Shown here: positions 14,374 to 23,231 of the stretch, piece by piece
Position numbering within the stretch: position 1 is the first letter of the stretch
Layout: the number at the start of each line of letters is the position of its first letter
Assembly: GCF_022539665.2 (NCBI RefSeq)
Contig: NC_081331.1
Location: 3,196,501 to 3,260,500, forward strand
Direction of reading: 5' to 3'
From: Daphnia carinata
Taxonomy: Eukaryota > Arthropoda > Branchiopoda > Diplostraca > Daphniidae
DNA: 64,000 nt
Made by a program: the position numbers and the translations under genes
Notes under the pieces: model-generated
What the model was told of the DNA's origin: nothing
Database searches by the model: none
Seen by the model: only the letters and a program-made list of their open reading frames with translations

Positions 14374-15396
14374 TTAATCTTCTTTAAAGCTAACAGAGCA
14401 TGAAAGCTTTCCAGACTGGGTACTATTTCCTAAATTCATAGGGGTTGATGGACTTCTCGTTAAGCTATTTGCTGATTCATTGACTGCCGATTCTTGCCAT
14501 CTCTTCAGACCGCGACCACTAGCAAAGCCTAATACCGTTCCTCCAAGTGCTGCAAGACCCCCAATTTTGAGTCCCGCGAGAAGCCCAATAGGACCACCAA
14601 TGCACGTTCCGATTAGCGCTCCTGTGAATGGGTAAAGAGTTGTTTTAAATCTTGCAGCCTTCGCCAAATTCTGTTGTCCTTCTTTAACATCTTCTAGAGC
14701 TGCTTCCACATTCTCTTCAATGTTGGAGACTGTCGTTTCTTGAGTCTATGAGTCGGAAAATTGAGAATATTTATGTATTGATTTTAGTATGCACAATTAG
14801 GATTATACTAACATTGACTTGATGTGAAAACTCTGAAAATAAGTCATGCAACTCTTCAATATCTTTTTGCAAGTTTTGATATGTCTCGAATTGTACTTTC
14901 CGTTGCTCAACCTCAATTTCTTCTGGTAAAACAGTTTCTTTAATTAGCTCTAACTGTTTCTTTTGACCTTCCTCGGATGTGAGTGGCTCAAAGCCTTCAT
15001 TGAAATTATCTGCATTTTGTTTTAAAATTCTAATTGCATTTAGCGCTTGATTTTTATATGGCCTGACTCTCTTTTCAAACTCTATCTCATCGTCTGATGT
15101 CAGTTGTTGTGCAACTCCTTCTAACTCCAGTAATGCAGCTTCTAATTGGGCTGCAACCTGTTGTCCTTTTAACTGCTCGGTTCTTAGCTTGTTCCAATTT
15201 CTGTTGCTTTTATACTGTCAAAGTAATATAGTTAATAATTCCAGGTAAATAACACCAACTATCTAATTTATACTTCATGTAGGTTGGATTGATGTTGTTG
15301 AAGTTGCTGAAGATACTGGGGTAAGGCTATTGTTGCAAAACGATTCAGAGGTAAATCATATATGTTTACTCTGAAAGATGTGTTAATCTTCGACAT
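14374..15396 (-). CDS. STX17: Syntaxin 17 (autophagosomal Qa-SNARE)
   Basis: Three exons on the minus strand, 15396-15274, 15214-14813 and 14745-14374, join in frame to about 298 residues, close to the roughly 300 of the animal family. In this family the protein sits in the autophagosome membrane (also ER and mitochondria) and pairs with SNAP29 and VAMP7/8-type SNAREs to fuse autophagosomes with lysosomes. The sequence shows an N-terminal helical region, a SNARE helix around residues 140-205 with a Gln in the expected central position (VNTQET), and the hallmark of syntaxin 17: two adjacent Gly-rich membrane segments (about residues 213-255) with GALIGTCIGGPIGLLAG and GGTVLGFASG, a glycine-zipper hairpin. 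A hydrophilic tail of about 40 residues follows. The start ATG was chosen because LPLNRFATIALPQYLQQL aligns with the family N-terminus just behind it. Both introns are under 70 nt. Confidence 0.93.
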
Positions 15397-16302
15397 ATTT
15401 TATCACTAGAACATCTGTAACGTTGTACAACAAGAAATTGATTTTTTTTTCAACACTGAAATGTTTTCTTTATCTTACAATGACACTGAAGATTGTTTTT
15501 GTTTTGTTTATGTCATGAAGCATACCAGGCGGAAATTAGTTGAGCTACAAGTGTTTAGCTCCAGAGATGGCGTGGCATGACATTGCCCTGTGTATACTAG
15601 GTGGCGTTGGTGGGATGAATGTGCTGAACTAGGTAATTTGAAAGGTAAAATCGCTGATTTGACGAGAAAACCAATCATTTCATTTTTATCATCTGTATTT
15701 TTACATTTATTACGAGAACTATACGCGCAGCGTAAAAATGAAGTTTTGAATGAAAAATTTGGGGTTATTTTTTCGTCGGACTTAATTTTTCTTCCGTTTT
15801 TCCCGTTTTTGAAAAAAGCTATAAGCCCAACGTAAAAACAAACTTCACACTTGTGATTCTCGTTCAATCTTGAATCGGAATCATGGATTTTCAATCAAAT
15901 CTAAATTTTGGCCAAAAATTAAAAAAGTGAGAAGGCGTTTTTCAATTTTGGCAAATTTTATGTTTCGCTTTAAATACATGGTTTCGATGCAGAATTGAAC
16001 GTGCATCACGAATGTGATAGTTGTTTTCCCGTGGGACTCGTAGTTTTTGAATAAAACGTAAAAAACGGTAAAAGTTGTTAAAAAATAAGCCATTTTTTGA
16101 TAGGCAAAAATTTTAGCCCGATAAAATAAGCCCGATTTTCTGTTTTTTTTACGGTTAATTAAAAAAGTAGAAGCTTAATATAAAAATGTACCCCATTTTC
16201 GTGATCAGCGATCAATTTCGCACCGGAATTCTGTATTTTTAACGAAATCTAAAATTTGACGAAAATTGAAAAAGTGAGAAGGCTATATCCTATGGCAATA
16301 TG
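15397..16302. repeat. AT-rich intergenic DNA with a degenerate ~350-bp tandem repeat
   Basis: Two diverged copies of one segment occur about 348 bp apart. Around 15888-15935 the text reads AAATCTAAATTTTGG...AAAAAAGTGAGAAGGC, and around 16242-16283 it reads AAATCTAAAATTTG...AAAAAGTGAGAAGGC. The sequence before both copies is also similar in style (GAATC/GGAATTC followed by an ATTTT-rich stretch). A trace of the same unit (GAGAAGGATA) appears, inverted, at the outer edge of the right palindrome arm near 21895-21910. No coding frame is supported. Confidence 0.5.
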
Positions 16303-16631
16303 GCAATCCGTTTTACAAAAAAAAAAAAAAAAAATTTCGCCCAAAAAAAAAAAAATCACACTTTTTTCTTTTTTTCCGACACGTAACCATCTACCGCTCA
16401 GACTAGTTATTACTGGCGTAGGTATGACAATCCGTTTTACACAAAAAAAAAAAAAATTTCGCCAAAAAAAAAAAAAAAAATCACACTTTTTTCTTTTTTT
16501 CCGACACGTAGCCATCTACCGCTCAGACTCGTTATTACTGGCGTAGGCAATTTCAGTCCATTGGATGCCATTCGCAGTTAGTTCAGTAGCGTGGATGGAG
16601 AATAACGCGTGGCTGGAGGAACAATTGGAAA

Positions 16632-18074
16632 ATGGATAAGATAATACAACAAAAGGATGGTAAGTATAAACATTATTATATTGATTTTCACTTATTAATT
16701 ATTGTTTATTAGATCAAATTATGAAGCTGCAGGCCCAATTATTGGAACAACAGAAAATATTAGATAACAGCAAAGCTAAGGATGGTAAGGCCTAATACGT
16801 AATGATTCTATTTATTTGCTTTTATTCATTTGTGTTTTGTAGCTCAAATTTGAGTCTACAAGCTCAGCTAGGGGAAAAGAACAAATTGGAACGGAACAGT
16901 TTCCAAACAGTGAAAGAGGTTTTTCAAAACTCTTCCCTAACTGAACATGAGGATGAATTGGCATTAGGCAAACACAGTCAGATACGTAAACTTTTCAAAT
17001 AAGAATTCAAAATAAGTATAGAATTTTAACAAACAATTATTTATTGTTTAGTTATTCAGTCCACCACCTGACAGTGTGTTAAATTTAAATTCTGTTAGTG
17101 CTGTACTAAAAGAATCGTTAATAATAAGTCCATGCAGCGAAGGAACTGAAGAATTGTGGGACCGTATTTGGGCAGAAAATGGGTGTGGTACGGAAACCCA
17201 GAAACGGCATGAGTTCAACATAAAACATGGATTAGGTACTTTTTGGTTTTTTGTCTATTGAAAAAGTATTTTTAATGCTGTTATTTTGCATTCACAGAAT
17301 TTTAGCGAGGGTTCAAGTAAAATCTGGAAGTGTTACAGGATTGAAGAGTGAGCCTACAGTTGAAAAACACTGAAAGTGCATTACCATTAAGGTATGAGCT
17401 GCTTCTCTTGCTAAAGAACAACTTGTCCTTTACGTTCAGAGTGTTGGTGAAGCTGGGTACTTAAATGGCTCTAAAGATGTTTCAATTTGCTGGCATTGCA
17501 GCGATGAACATCATACATGGACTCTTAAGGTATGAAAGGAATTTTCTTGAAAATTTTTTGAATTTATGACGAAGCATTTCTCCTCCTTTTTGCCACCCAT
17601 GTCTAATCTAAAAAAAAAAATTTATCCAGTAGGAAAGGATTTACAGCATACTGGGAACACAACTATCAACAATGCAACATTCTATGGGTGCTATTTTATC
17701 ATTCAAGAGCCTTATACAATGATTTTTATCTGCAATTTGTATGGCCTTTCCCAAGCTTCTGCCATAAGTTGAATCTATAAGTCATGTAAGTCACATGAGC
17801 AACAATTGAGATGCTTAATGGTGTTGTTTTTCTTTTCTCAGTATAGGTTAAAGAGTTAAGACAATCTAGCACATTGTCTAATGAGAAGTACCATCTTGTG
17901 TTAATAAATCCAGTACAACAGCAATCCTTTATAGTTCTGTCACAGCTAGAAACCTCAAATAATTCTGCTTCTCTGTCTAAAGAACAACTTGTCCTTTACG
18001 TTCAGAGTGTTGGGGAAACTGGGTACTTAAATGGCCCTAAAGATGTTTTAATTTTGCTGCCATTGCAGAGATGA
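16632..18074 (+). pseudogene. Decayed spliced gene of unknown family, left copy
   Basis: Exon-like blocks with good splice sites can be traced: 16632-16659, 16713-16784, one from 16843, one from about 17055, one from about 17300, and a later one around 17850-18074. The first three encode a Gln/Lys/Leu-rich helical stretch (DQIMKLQAQLLEQQ). The block at 17076 encodes LNLNSVSAVLKESL followed by a Cys- and Trp-containing segment (ELWDRIWAENGCGTETQ). The copy is broken relative to the right arm: one T is missing near 16849, which makes ATT TGA, and one A is missing in the A-run near 17362. A duplicated later exon contains CWHCSDEHHTW, a possible small metal-binding knuckle, at about 17489-17521; in the second copy near 18055 this is frameshifted. 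I do not recognise the family. It could be a host gene caught in the duplication or a mobile-element gene. Confidence 0.55.
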
Positions 18075-18429
18075 ACATCATACATGGACTCTTTAGGTAT
18101 GAAAGGATTTTTCTTCAAATAATTTTGAATTTATGACGAAGAATTTCTCCTCCTTTTTGCCAACCAGGTCTAATCTACCAAAAAAAATTTTATCCAATAG
18201 GAAAGGATTTTCATGTACTGGGAACACAACTATCAACAATGCAACATTGTACAGGTGCTAGTTTATCATTCAAGAGCCTTATACAATGATGTTAATCTGC
18301 AATTTGTATGTCCTTCCCCAAGCTTCCACCAGAAGTTGAATCTATGAGTCATGTAAGTTACATGATCAACAGTTGATATGTTTAACGATGTTGTTTTTCT
18401 TTTCTCAATATAGGTTAATAGTAACATTG

Positions 18430-18950
18430 GATCTGAAAAAATTCTTGGTTGGGGCAAGACACTGAATAAATTGTATTGATTGGATGGATGACATGACATT
18501 TCTATACTTAATTCGGATTCCCCAGACGGTATTTGATATTAAAAAAATTGAAGTGCATATCTGGGCTCCCTTCTTTTCTGAAGCCCCGTTTCCCCTTGAC
18601 TCGTAATAAGCCCGTAGGGGGTCATGCCCCTACTGTACGGTATATATAAAAACAACATATACCGAGGTTTGGAGGGCTCTGGCCGGAAAGGGGACGTGGG
18701 GTGCTGCTTAGTCCGATGATGTGTTCACGGAGGGCGATGTGGCTACCCACAAATCCGAACTAAAGGTTAATCGCTCCTGTAAAAATGTTCCAAATCTTCA
18801 GCTCTTCTTCCGGCTTCTCTTAGCCAATCACCGGGTAATCTCCCCGGTGGGTCAACAAGGCAGTGTCTCCCCCTGCCTGGGTTGACGGCAACTTTTGAAA
18901 GGGCTATTGTGCCTTTTTAAAGTTGCAAAAATAATTGTAATGTGCAGAGA
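18430..18950 (+). ncRNA. Candidate structured RNA element, left copy
   Basis: This block has several perfect or near-perfect stem-loops in a row: GTAGGGG/CCCCTAC (18614-18620 with 18627-18633), CGGTATAT/ATATACCG (18638-18645 with 18657-18664), GGAG..CGAT/ATCGCTCC (18729-18738 with 18770-18777), ACCGGG/CCCGGT (18830-18835 with 18843-18848), GTCAAC/GTTGAC enclosing AGGCAG/CTGCCT (18851-18886), and GCAACTTT/AAAGTTGC (18888-18895 with 18919-18926). TATATATAA lies at 18641-18649 and a T5 run at 18913-18917, a layout compatible with a type 3 Pol III gene of about 245 nt starting near 18672. It is GC-rich in AT-rich surroundings and has no open frame. The class is unknown. The RNA interpretation is inference; the hairpins and the near-identity to the other arm are directly visible. 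Confidence 0.4.
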
Positions 18951-19213
18951 ATTGTTAATAAATTTTTTTTTATAAAACTTTTTTGCAAAATTTGTTTCCT
19001 TCATTGTCTGTGTTCACACATTACATTTATCATCTTTTTTTTTTATTCAGCTTGCGCAATTCAATTTTATTGTTTTTGCCACCGTTGTATCGTTTATCTG
19101 TAAGTATTCAATTATTATTTATTACACTTTTTGAATTCATGAACTTAGACAAGGAACAACGTGTAATACCTTGATATTTTCTGAAGAAATTTTGTATTTG
19201 TATATTGTTTTAC

Positions 19214-19281
19214 TGGCATGGGAATCGATCCTCAGACATTCAGCGTGCAACGCCGATGCTCTAACATTGAGCCACGAGATA
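19214..19281 (-). repeat. tRNA-like sequence (degenerate), minus strand
   Basis: Read on the minus strand this has an A-box-like GTGGCTCAATGTTAGAGC, an anticodon-arm-like hairpin (TCGGC GTTGCAC GCTGA, loop with TGC) and a B-box-like GGATCGATTCC. The acceptor stem does not pair and the T stem is imperfect, so this looks like a tRNA-derived repeat or a decayed tRNA gene rather than a working one. Confidence 0.45.
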
Positions 19282-19381
19282 TATATAAATTTTTTATTAT
19301 CGCATATCATATGTTATCGTCTAGGATGTTTATGCAGTCTTTCACAACTATATGTTTATCTTTGTATTGCTTTTATAATGT

Positions 19382-19449
19382 CCATAGCACTGTGGTAGAG
19401 CATTCAGCTGCGATAACTGTTACCCTGGGTTCAAACCTTACTAGATGTA
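19382..19449 (+). repeat. tRNA-like sequence (degenerate), plus strand
   Basis: The segment has an A-box-like TAGCACTGTGGTAGAGC and a B-box-like GGGTTCAAACC at tRNA-like spacing. The anticodon arm pairs poorly and no acceptor stem is seen. It is probably a tRNA-derived short repeat. Confidence 0.4.
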
Positions 19450-19564
19450 TAAAAATCTACATCTAAATGGAGAAAATAATATTGCAGTATTGCATTTCAG
19501 TTTTATTCAAAGTGTAAATGCAAGTCCGCAAGTGACTAGAAAAAAGCCAACTTAACATCATATG

Positions 19565-19632
19565 ATTCATGGCTCATTGGTAAAGCATCGGCGCGGAATG
19601 CCGAACATCTAGGGTTCGATCCCTGGATAATA
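19565..19632 (+). repeat. tRNA-like sequence (degenerate), plus strand
   Basis: It contains GGCTCATTGGTAAAGC (A-box-like D arm), TCGGC GCGGAAT GCCGA (a perfect 5-bp anticodon-like stem with a 7-base loop lacking the usual T33) and AGGGTTCGATCCCT (B box and T arm). The acceptor ends do not pair, so function as a tRNA is doubtful. It abuts the inner end of the right palindrome arm. Confidence 0.45.
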
Positions 19633-19839
19633 ATTGAATGCTTACAGATAAACTATGCTTACAGGAAACAATGCTTACCATTAAACGTGGGATAAACAAT
19701 AAAGGAGAATTAAGAAGGCTAAATAAAAAAAAGATGATAAATGTAATGTGTGAAAACAGACAGTGAAAGAAACAAATTTTGCAAAAAAATTTTATAAAAA
19801 AAAATTTATTAACAATTCTCTGCACATTACAATTATTTT

Positions 19840-20335
19840 TGCAACTTTAAAAAGGCACAATAGCCCTTTCAAAAGTTGCCGTCAACCCAGGCAGGGGGAG
19901 ACACTGCCTTGTTGACCCACCGGGGAGATTACCCGGTGATTGGCTAAGAGAAGCCGGAAGAAGAGCTGAAGATTTGGAACATTTTTACAGGAGCGATTAA
20001 CCTTTAGTTCGGATTTGTGGGTAGCCACATCGCCCTCCGTGAACACATCATCGGACTAAGCAGCACCCCACGTCCCCTTTCCGGCCAGAGCCCTCCAAAC
20101 CTCGGTATATGTTATTTTTATATATACCGTACAGTAGGGGCATGACCCCCTACGGGCTTATTACGAGTCAAGGGGAAACGGGGCTTCAGAAAAGAAGGGA
20201 GCCCAGATATGCACTTCAATTTTTTTAATATCAAATACCGTCTGGGGAATCCGAATTAAGTATAGAAATGTCATGTCATCCATCCAATCAATACAATTTA
20301 TTCAGTGTCTTGCCCCAACCAAGAATTTTTTCAGA
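19840..20335 (-). ncRNA. Candidate structured RNA element, right copy
   Basis: Read on the minus strand this repeats the hairpin series of 18430-18950. By eye I find about one substitution (a C/T difference in the loop between the two halves of the TATA-containing stem) over roughly 450 bp. The TATA-like motif and T-run are conserved. The two copies point towards each other across the spacer. Confidence 0.4.
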
Positions 20336-20679
20336 TCCAATGTTACTATTAACCTATATTGAGAAAAGAAAAACAACACCGTTAAACATATCAACTGTTG
20401 ATCATGTAACTTACATGACTCATAGATTCAACTTCTGGTGGAAGCTTGGGGAAGGACATACAAATTGCAGATTAACATCATTGTATAAGGCTCTTGAATG
20501 ATAAACTAGCACCTGTAGAATGTTGCATTGTTGATAGTTGTGTTCCCAGTACATGAAAATCCTTTCCTATTAGATAAAATTTTTTTTGGTAGATTAGAAC
20601 TGGTTGGCAAAAAGGAGGAGAAATTCTTCGTCATAAATTCAAAATTATTTGAAGAAAAATCCTTTCATACCTAAAGAGT

Positions 20680-21740
20680 CCATGTATGATGTTCATCTCT
20701 GCAATCGCAGCAAAATTAAAACATCTTTAGGGCCATTTAAGTACCCAGTTTCCCCAACACTCTGAACGTAAAGGACAAGTTGTTCTTTAGACAGAGAAGC
20801 AGAATTATTTGAGGCTTCTAGCTGTGACAGAACTATAAAGGATTGCTGTTGTACTGGATTCATTAACACAAGATGGTACTTCTCATTAGGCAATTTGCAT
20901 TACTCTATTAATTTACCTCACACCTTAACGGTAATGCACTCTCAGTGTTTTTTCATCTGTAGGCTCACTCTTATACCCTGTAACACTTCCAGACTTGACT
21001 TGATCCCCCACTAAAATTCTGTGAATGCAAAATAATAGCATTAAAAATACTTTTTCGATAGACAAAAAACCGAAAAGTACCTAATCCATGTTTCATGTTG
21101 AACTTGTGCCATTTCTGGGTTTCTGTACCACACCCATTTTCAGCCCAAACACGGTCCCACAATTGTTCAGTTCCTTCACTGCATGGGCTTATTACTAAGG
21201 ATTCTTTTAGTGGAGCACTAACAGAATTTAAATTTAACACACTGTCAGGTGGTGGACTGAATAACTAAACAATAAATAATTGTTTTTTAAAATTCTATAC
21301 TTATTTTGAATTCTAATTTGAAAAGTTTAGGTACCTGGCTGTGTCGCCTAATGCCAACTCATCCTCACGTTCAGTTAGGGATGAGTTTTGAAAAACCTCC
21401 TTCACTGTTTGGAAACTGTTTCATTCCAATTTGTTCTTTTCCCCTAGCTGAGCTTGTAGACTCAAAATTTGAGCTACAAAACACGAATGAATAAAAGCAA
21501 ATAAATAGAATCATTACGTATTAGGCCTACGATCCTTAGCTTTGTTGTTATCTAATATTTTGTGTTGTTCCAATAACTGGGTCTGCAGCTTCATAATTTG
21601 ATCTAATAAACAATAACTAATAATTGAAAACCAATATAATAATGTTTATACTTACCATTTTTTTGTTTTATTATCTTATCCATTTTTCAATTGTTCCTCC
21701 AGCCACGCGTTATTCTCCATCCACGCTACTGAACTAACTG
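20680..21740 (-). pseudogene. Decayed spliced gene of unknown family, right copy
   Basis: This is the minus-strand counterpart of the left pseudogene. The short helical exons (MDKIIKQ..., DQIMKLQTQLLEQ) and the exon encoding LNLNSVSAPLKESL are present with splice-like borders. It keeps the T and the A that the left copy has lost, so it reads further, but it carries TGA where the left copy has CGG (near 21437), just after GEKNKLE. The block ending VHYR-stop near 20930 closes the first part; a further exon reading NEKYHLVLMNPVQQQ ends in a stop near 20693. Family not recognised. Confidence 0.55.
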
Positions 21741-21900
21741 CGAATGGAATCCAATGGACTGAAATTGCCTACGCCAGTAATAACGAGTCTGAGCGGTAGA
21801 TGGCTACGTGTCGGAAAAAAAGAAAAAAGTGTGATTTTTTTTTTTTTGGGCGAAATTTTTTTTTTTTTTTTTTTTGTAAAACGGATTGCCATAATATCCT

Positions 21901-22350
21901 TCTCATTTTTACGAAAATCATCAAAAAGCGACATCTTTCAGAATTCGAAAAAAGTACACACGGAAGACTCAACATTGAACGCCAATTCTTACTAGCATGT
22001 TAGTTTTTCCGTAATCTATTAGGCTATTGAATTATGCGCAATCAAAATAGTTATATTGCTATTAAACGAGCTAATTACGCTTATTTGGATGGTGCGAGGG
22101 GCGGGAGATGGTATATTGTCATTCGATGTCAGTGTTAGTTCTCCATAAAATTCCCGAAATAAATGCTAAGGCAGAGAATAATATAAACAATAATCTTTTC
22201 TACGAAATGTATTAAATTAAGCAACGTTACAGTGTTGCGGATTACGTCCTAGAGGCTAAAACATTGGTTAATATTTTGATGTAGCTAAGTTATGTTCGGC
22301 AACTTAATCTCCATGCTGACGACCTCCTCAAATGTCCCAATTAGCTTTTC
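21901..22350. other. AT-rich intergenic sequence
   Basis: I see no gene, only the tail of the palindrome and the region behind the 3' end of the next minus-strand gene. Confidence 0.5.
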
Positions 22351-23124
22351 TTATGGGCACTGTAAAAACCCCGGCGTAGAACAAGCTGGGGTCGAGGTGG
22401 ATGTAGTGACCGTAAAGCTCGTTATGGTAAATGTTGACGTAAAAGTGTACACAACTCCTGGGAGAGCAGGAAAAAAATTTGGGCTTCCGAAGAAAGAAGC
22501 TGCTGGATTTCCATTGAGGTTGACTCCAAAAATGCGTTGCTGTCCAAATGCAGGTTGTGGATATGAATCATCGCGGAGAGAAATGGAGTGATAGTTGAAT
22601 GGGTTGGTATTTATACCAGATTGGATCTCTTGACCGTAGTAGGAAAGTGGAGACATGGCATACTGTGGATCTGCAGCCCTTTCCTCTCGATTTGGCACTG
22701 CGGTAGCTTCAAGTCTTTTATCGCCCCCAAAAAATTTAATATACATGTATGTTACAGCTTTAGTTTTGCACAGTGTTGGATAATAAATTAGGAAGACTAG
22801 TTACCCTTGGACAGGAGTGGGGTGGACAGGAAATTGTTCTTCGTTTTCATTTTTTCCTCTTCGACCACGAAGAAGAAAAGCCGGACCCGGTGCTGGTGCC
22901 GGTGCCGGTGCTGGTGCTGGTGCCGGTGCCGGTGCTGCGCAGGCCGTAGTGGATTTTGTACAAGAAACAACAAAAGTTGACGTAGTCGTGGTCGTTTGCG
23001 TCGTCAGGGAAATCTTCGGTTTGAATAAAACTCTTGCGTCTACGGCATTATACCTGTAGTTTTCAGCTTTTGTCATAGCCGCGCAAGCAGCAAACAAAAT
23101 TGCGATAGATATAATGAGACGCAT
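22351..23124 (-). CDS. Small secreted protein with Ala-Pro repeat and Thr-rich tracts
   Basis: Two exons, 23124-22805 and 22714-22351, join in frame to about 227 residues. The N-terminus is a clear signal peptide (MRLIISIAILFAACAAMTKA). It is followed by a Thr-rich stretch with two Cys (STFVVSCTKSTTACAA), a run of about eight Ala-Pro pairs, a basic site (RGRRGK), a Tyr/Asn/Pro-rich middle and a second Thr-rich stretch ending in two Cys near the C-terminus. This architecture suits an extracellular, perhaps cuticle, mucus or matrix protein, but no domain is recognised. The acceptor used at 22715-22716 keeps the frame (GGA joined across the intron); the nearer upstream acceptor would hit a stop. 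A TATAAAAG box at 23224-23231 suggests a transcription start about 25-30 bp downstream and a 5' UTR of about 70 nt. Confidence 0.8.
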
Positions 23125-23223
23125 TTCTTATTTCTAAGTAATGTTAACTTAAACGAATCAAGTCGAGTCAGTTGCTTAAGACGAGCAGCTCGCAAACTGT
23201 CGAGGAAAAAGTCTTACACTGCC

Positions 23224-23231
23224 CTTTTATA
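23224..23231 (-). promoter_or_regulatory. TATA box of the secreted-protein gene
   Basis: On the minus strand TATAAAAG is followed by GGGCAGTG, about 100 bp upstream of the start codon. The signal peptide gene directly downstream makes a strong, inducible-type TATA promoter plausible. Confidence 0.6.

Larger units (their letters stand above)
16303..19117 (+). repeat. Left arm of large inverted repeat
   Basis: This arm is the reverse complement of about 19628-21900. Corresponding positions sum to about 38767 in the inner part (for example 18266 with 20501, and 17874 with 20893) and to about 38316 in the outer part (for example 17076 with 21240). The roughly 450-bp shift is explained by a tandem duplication in this arm between about 17.40 and 18.43 kb (period 566 bp), part of which is absent from the other arm. 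A second tandem duplication of about 120 bp lies at the outer end (about 16303-16427 and 16429-16550). Identity is a few percent below perfect in the outer gene-like part, nearly perfect from about 18270 to 18950, and poor again in the last 150 bp before the spacer. Confidence 0.92.
19118..19627. other. Spacer between the inverted arms
   Basis: About 510 bp of AT-rich sequence without the inverted symmetry of its flanks. It contains two of the three tRNA-like segments listed separately; the third begins inside it and crosses into the right-arm boundary. No coding frame is convincing. Confidence 0.7.
19628..21900 (-). repeat. Right arm of large inverted repeat
   Basis: Reverse complement of the left arm (about 16303-19117). 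This arm lacks the extra 566-bp tandem copy and the extra 120-bp outer copy found on the left, so it is about 0.5 kb shorter and may be closer to the original arrangement. The outer end fades near 21900 in a poly(T)/poly(A) segment next to ATGGCAATCCG-like sequence shared with the left end. Confidence 0.92.

Noticed and set aside
16249-16546. Overlapping open frames on both strands in the left outer repeat
   Set aside because: These are Lys/Phe-rich translations of A/T runs in the 120-bp tandem repeat.
18266-18499. Identical 77-codon frames in the two arms (18266-18499 minus, 20268-20501 plus)
   Set aside because: They run opposite to the direction of the spliced gene in each arm; their conservation follows from the high identity of this part of the palindrome and from no coding signal of their own.
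19565-19632. Functional tRNA gene at the palindrome centre
   Set aside because: The A and B boxes and anticodon stem are present, but the acceptor ends do not pair and position 33 is not T, so only a tRNA-like or tRNA-derived call is justified.
16303-21900. CRISPR array or DNA transposon with transposase
   Set aside because: There are no short regularly spaced repeats and no recognisable transposase or integrase frame in the arms or spacer.
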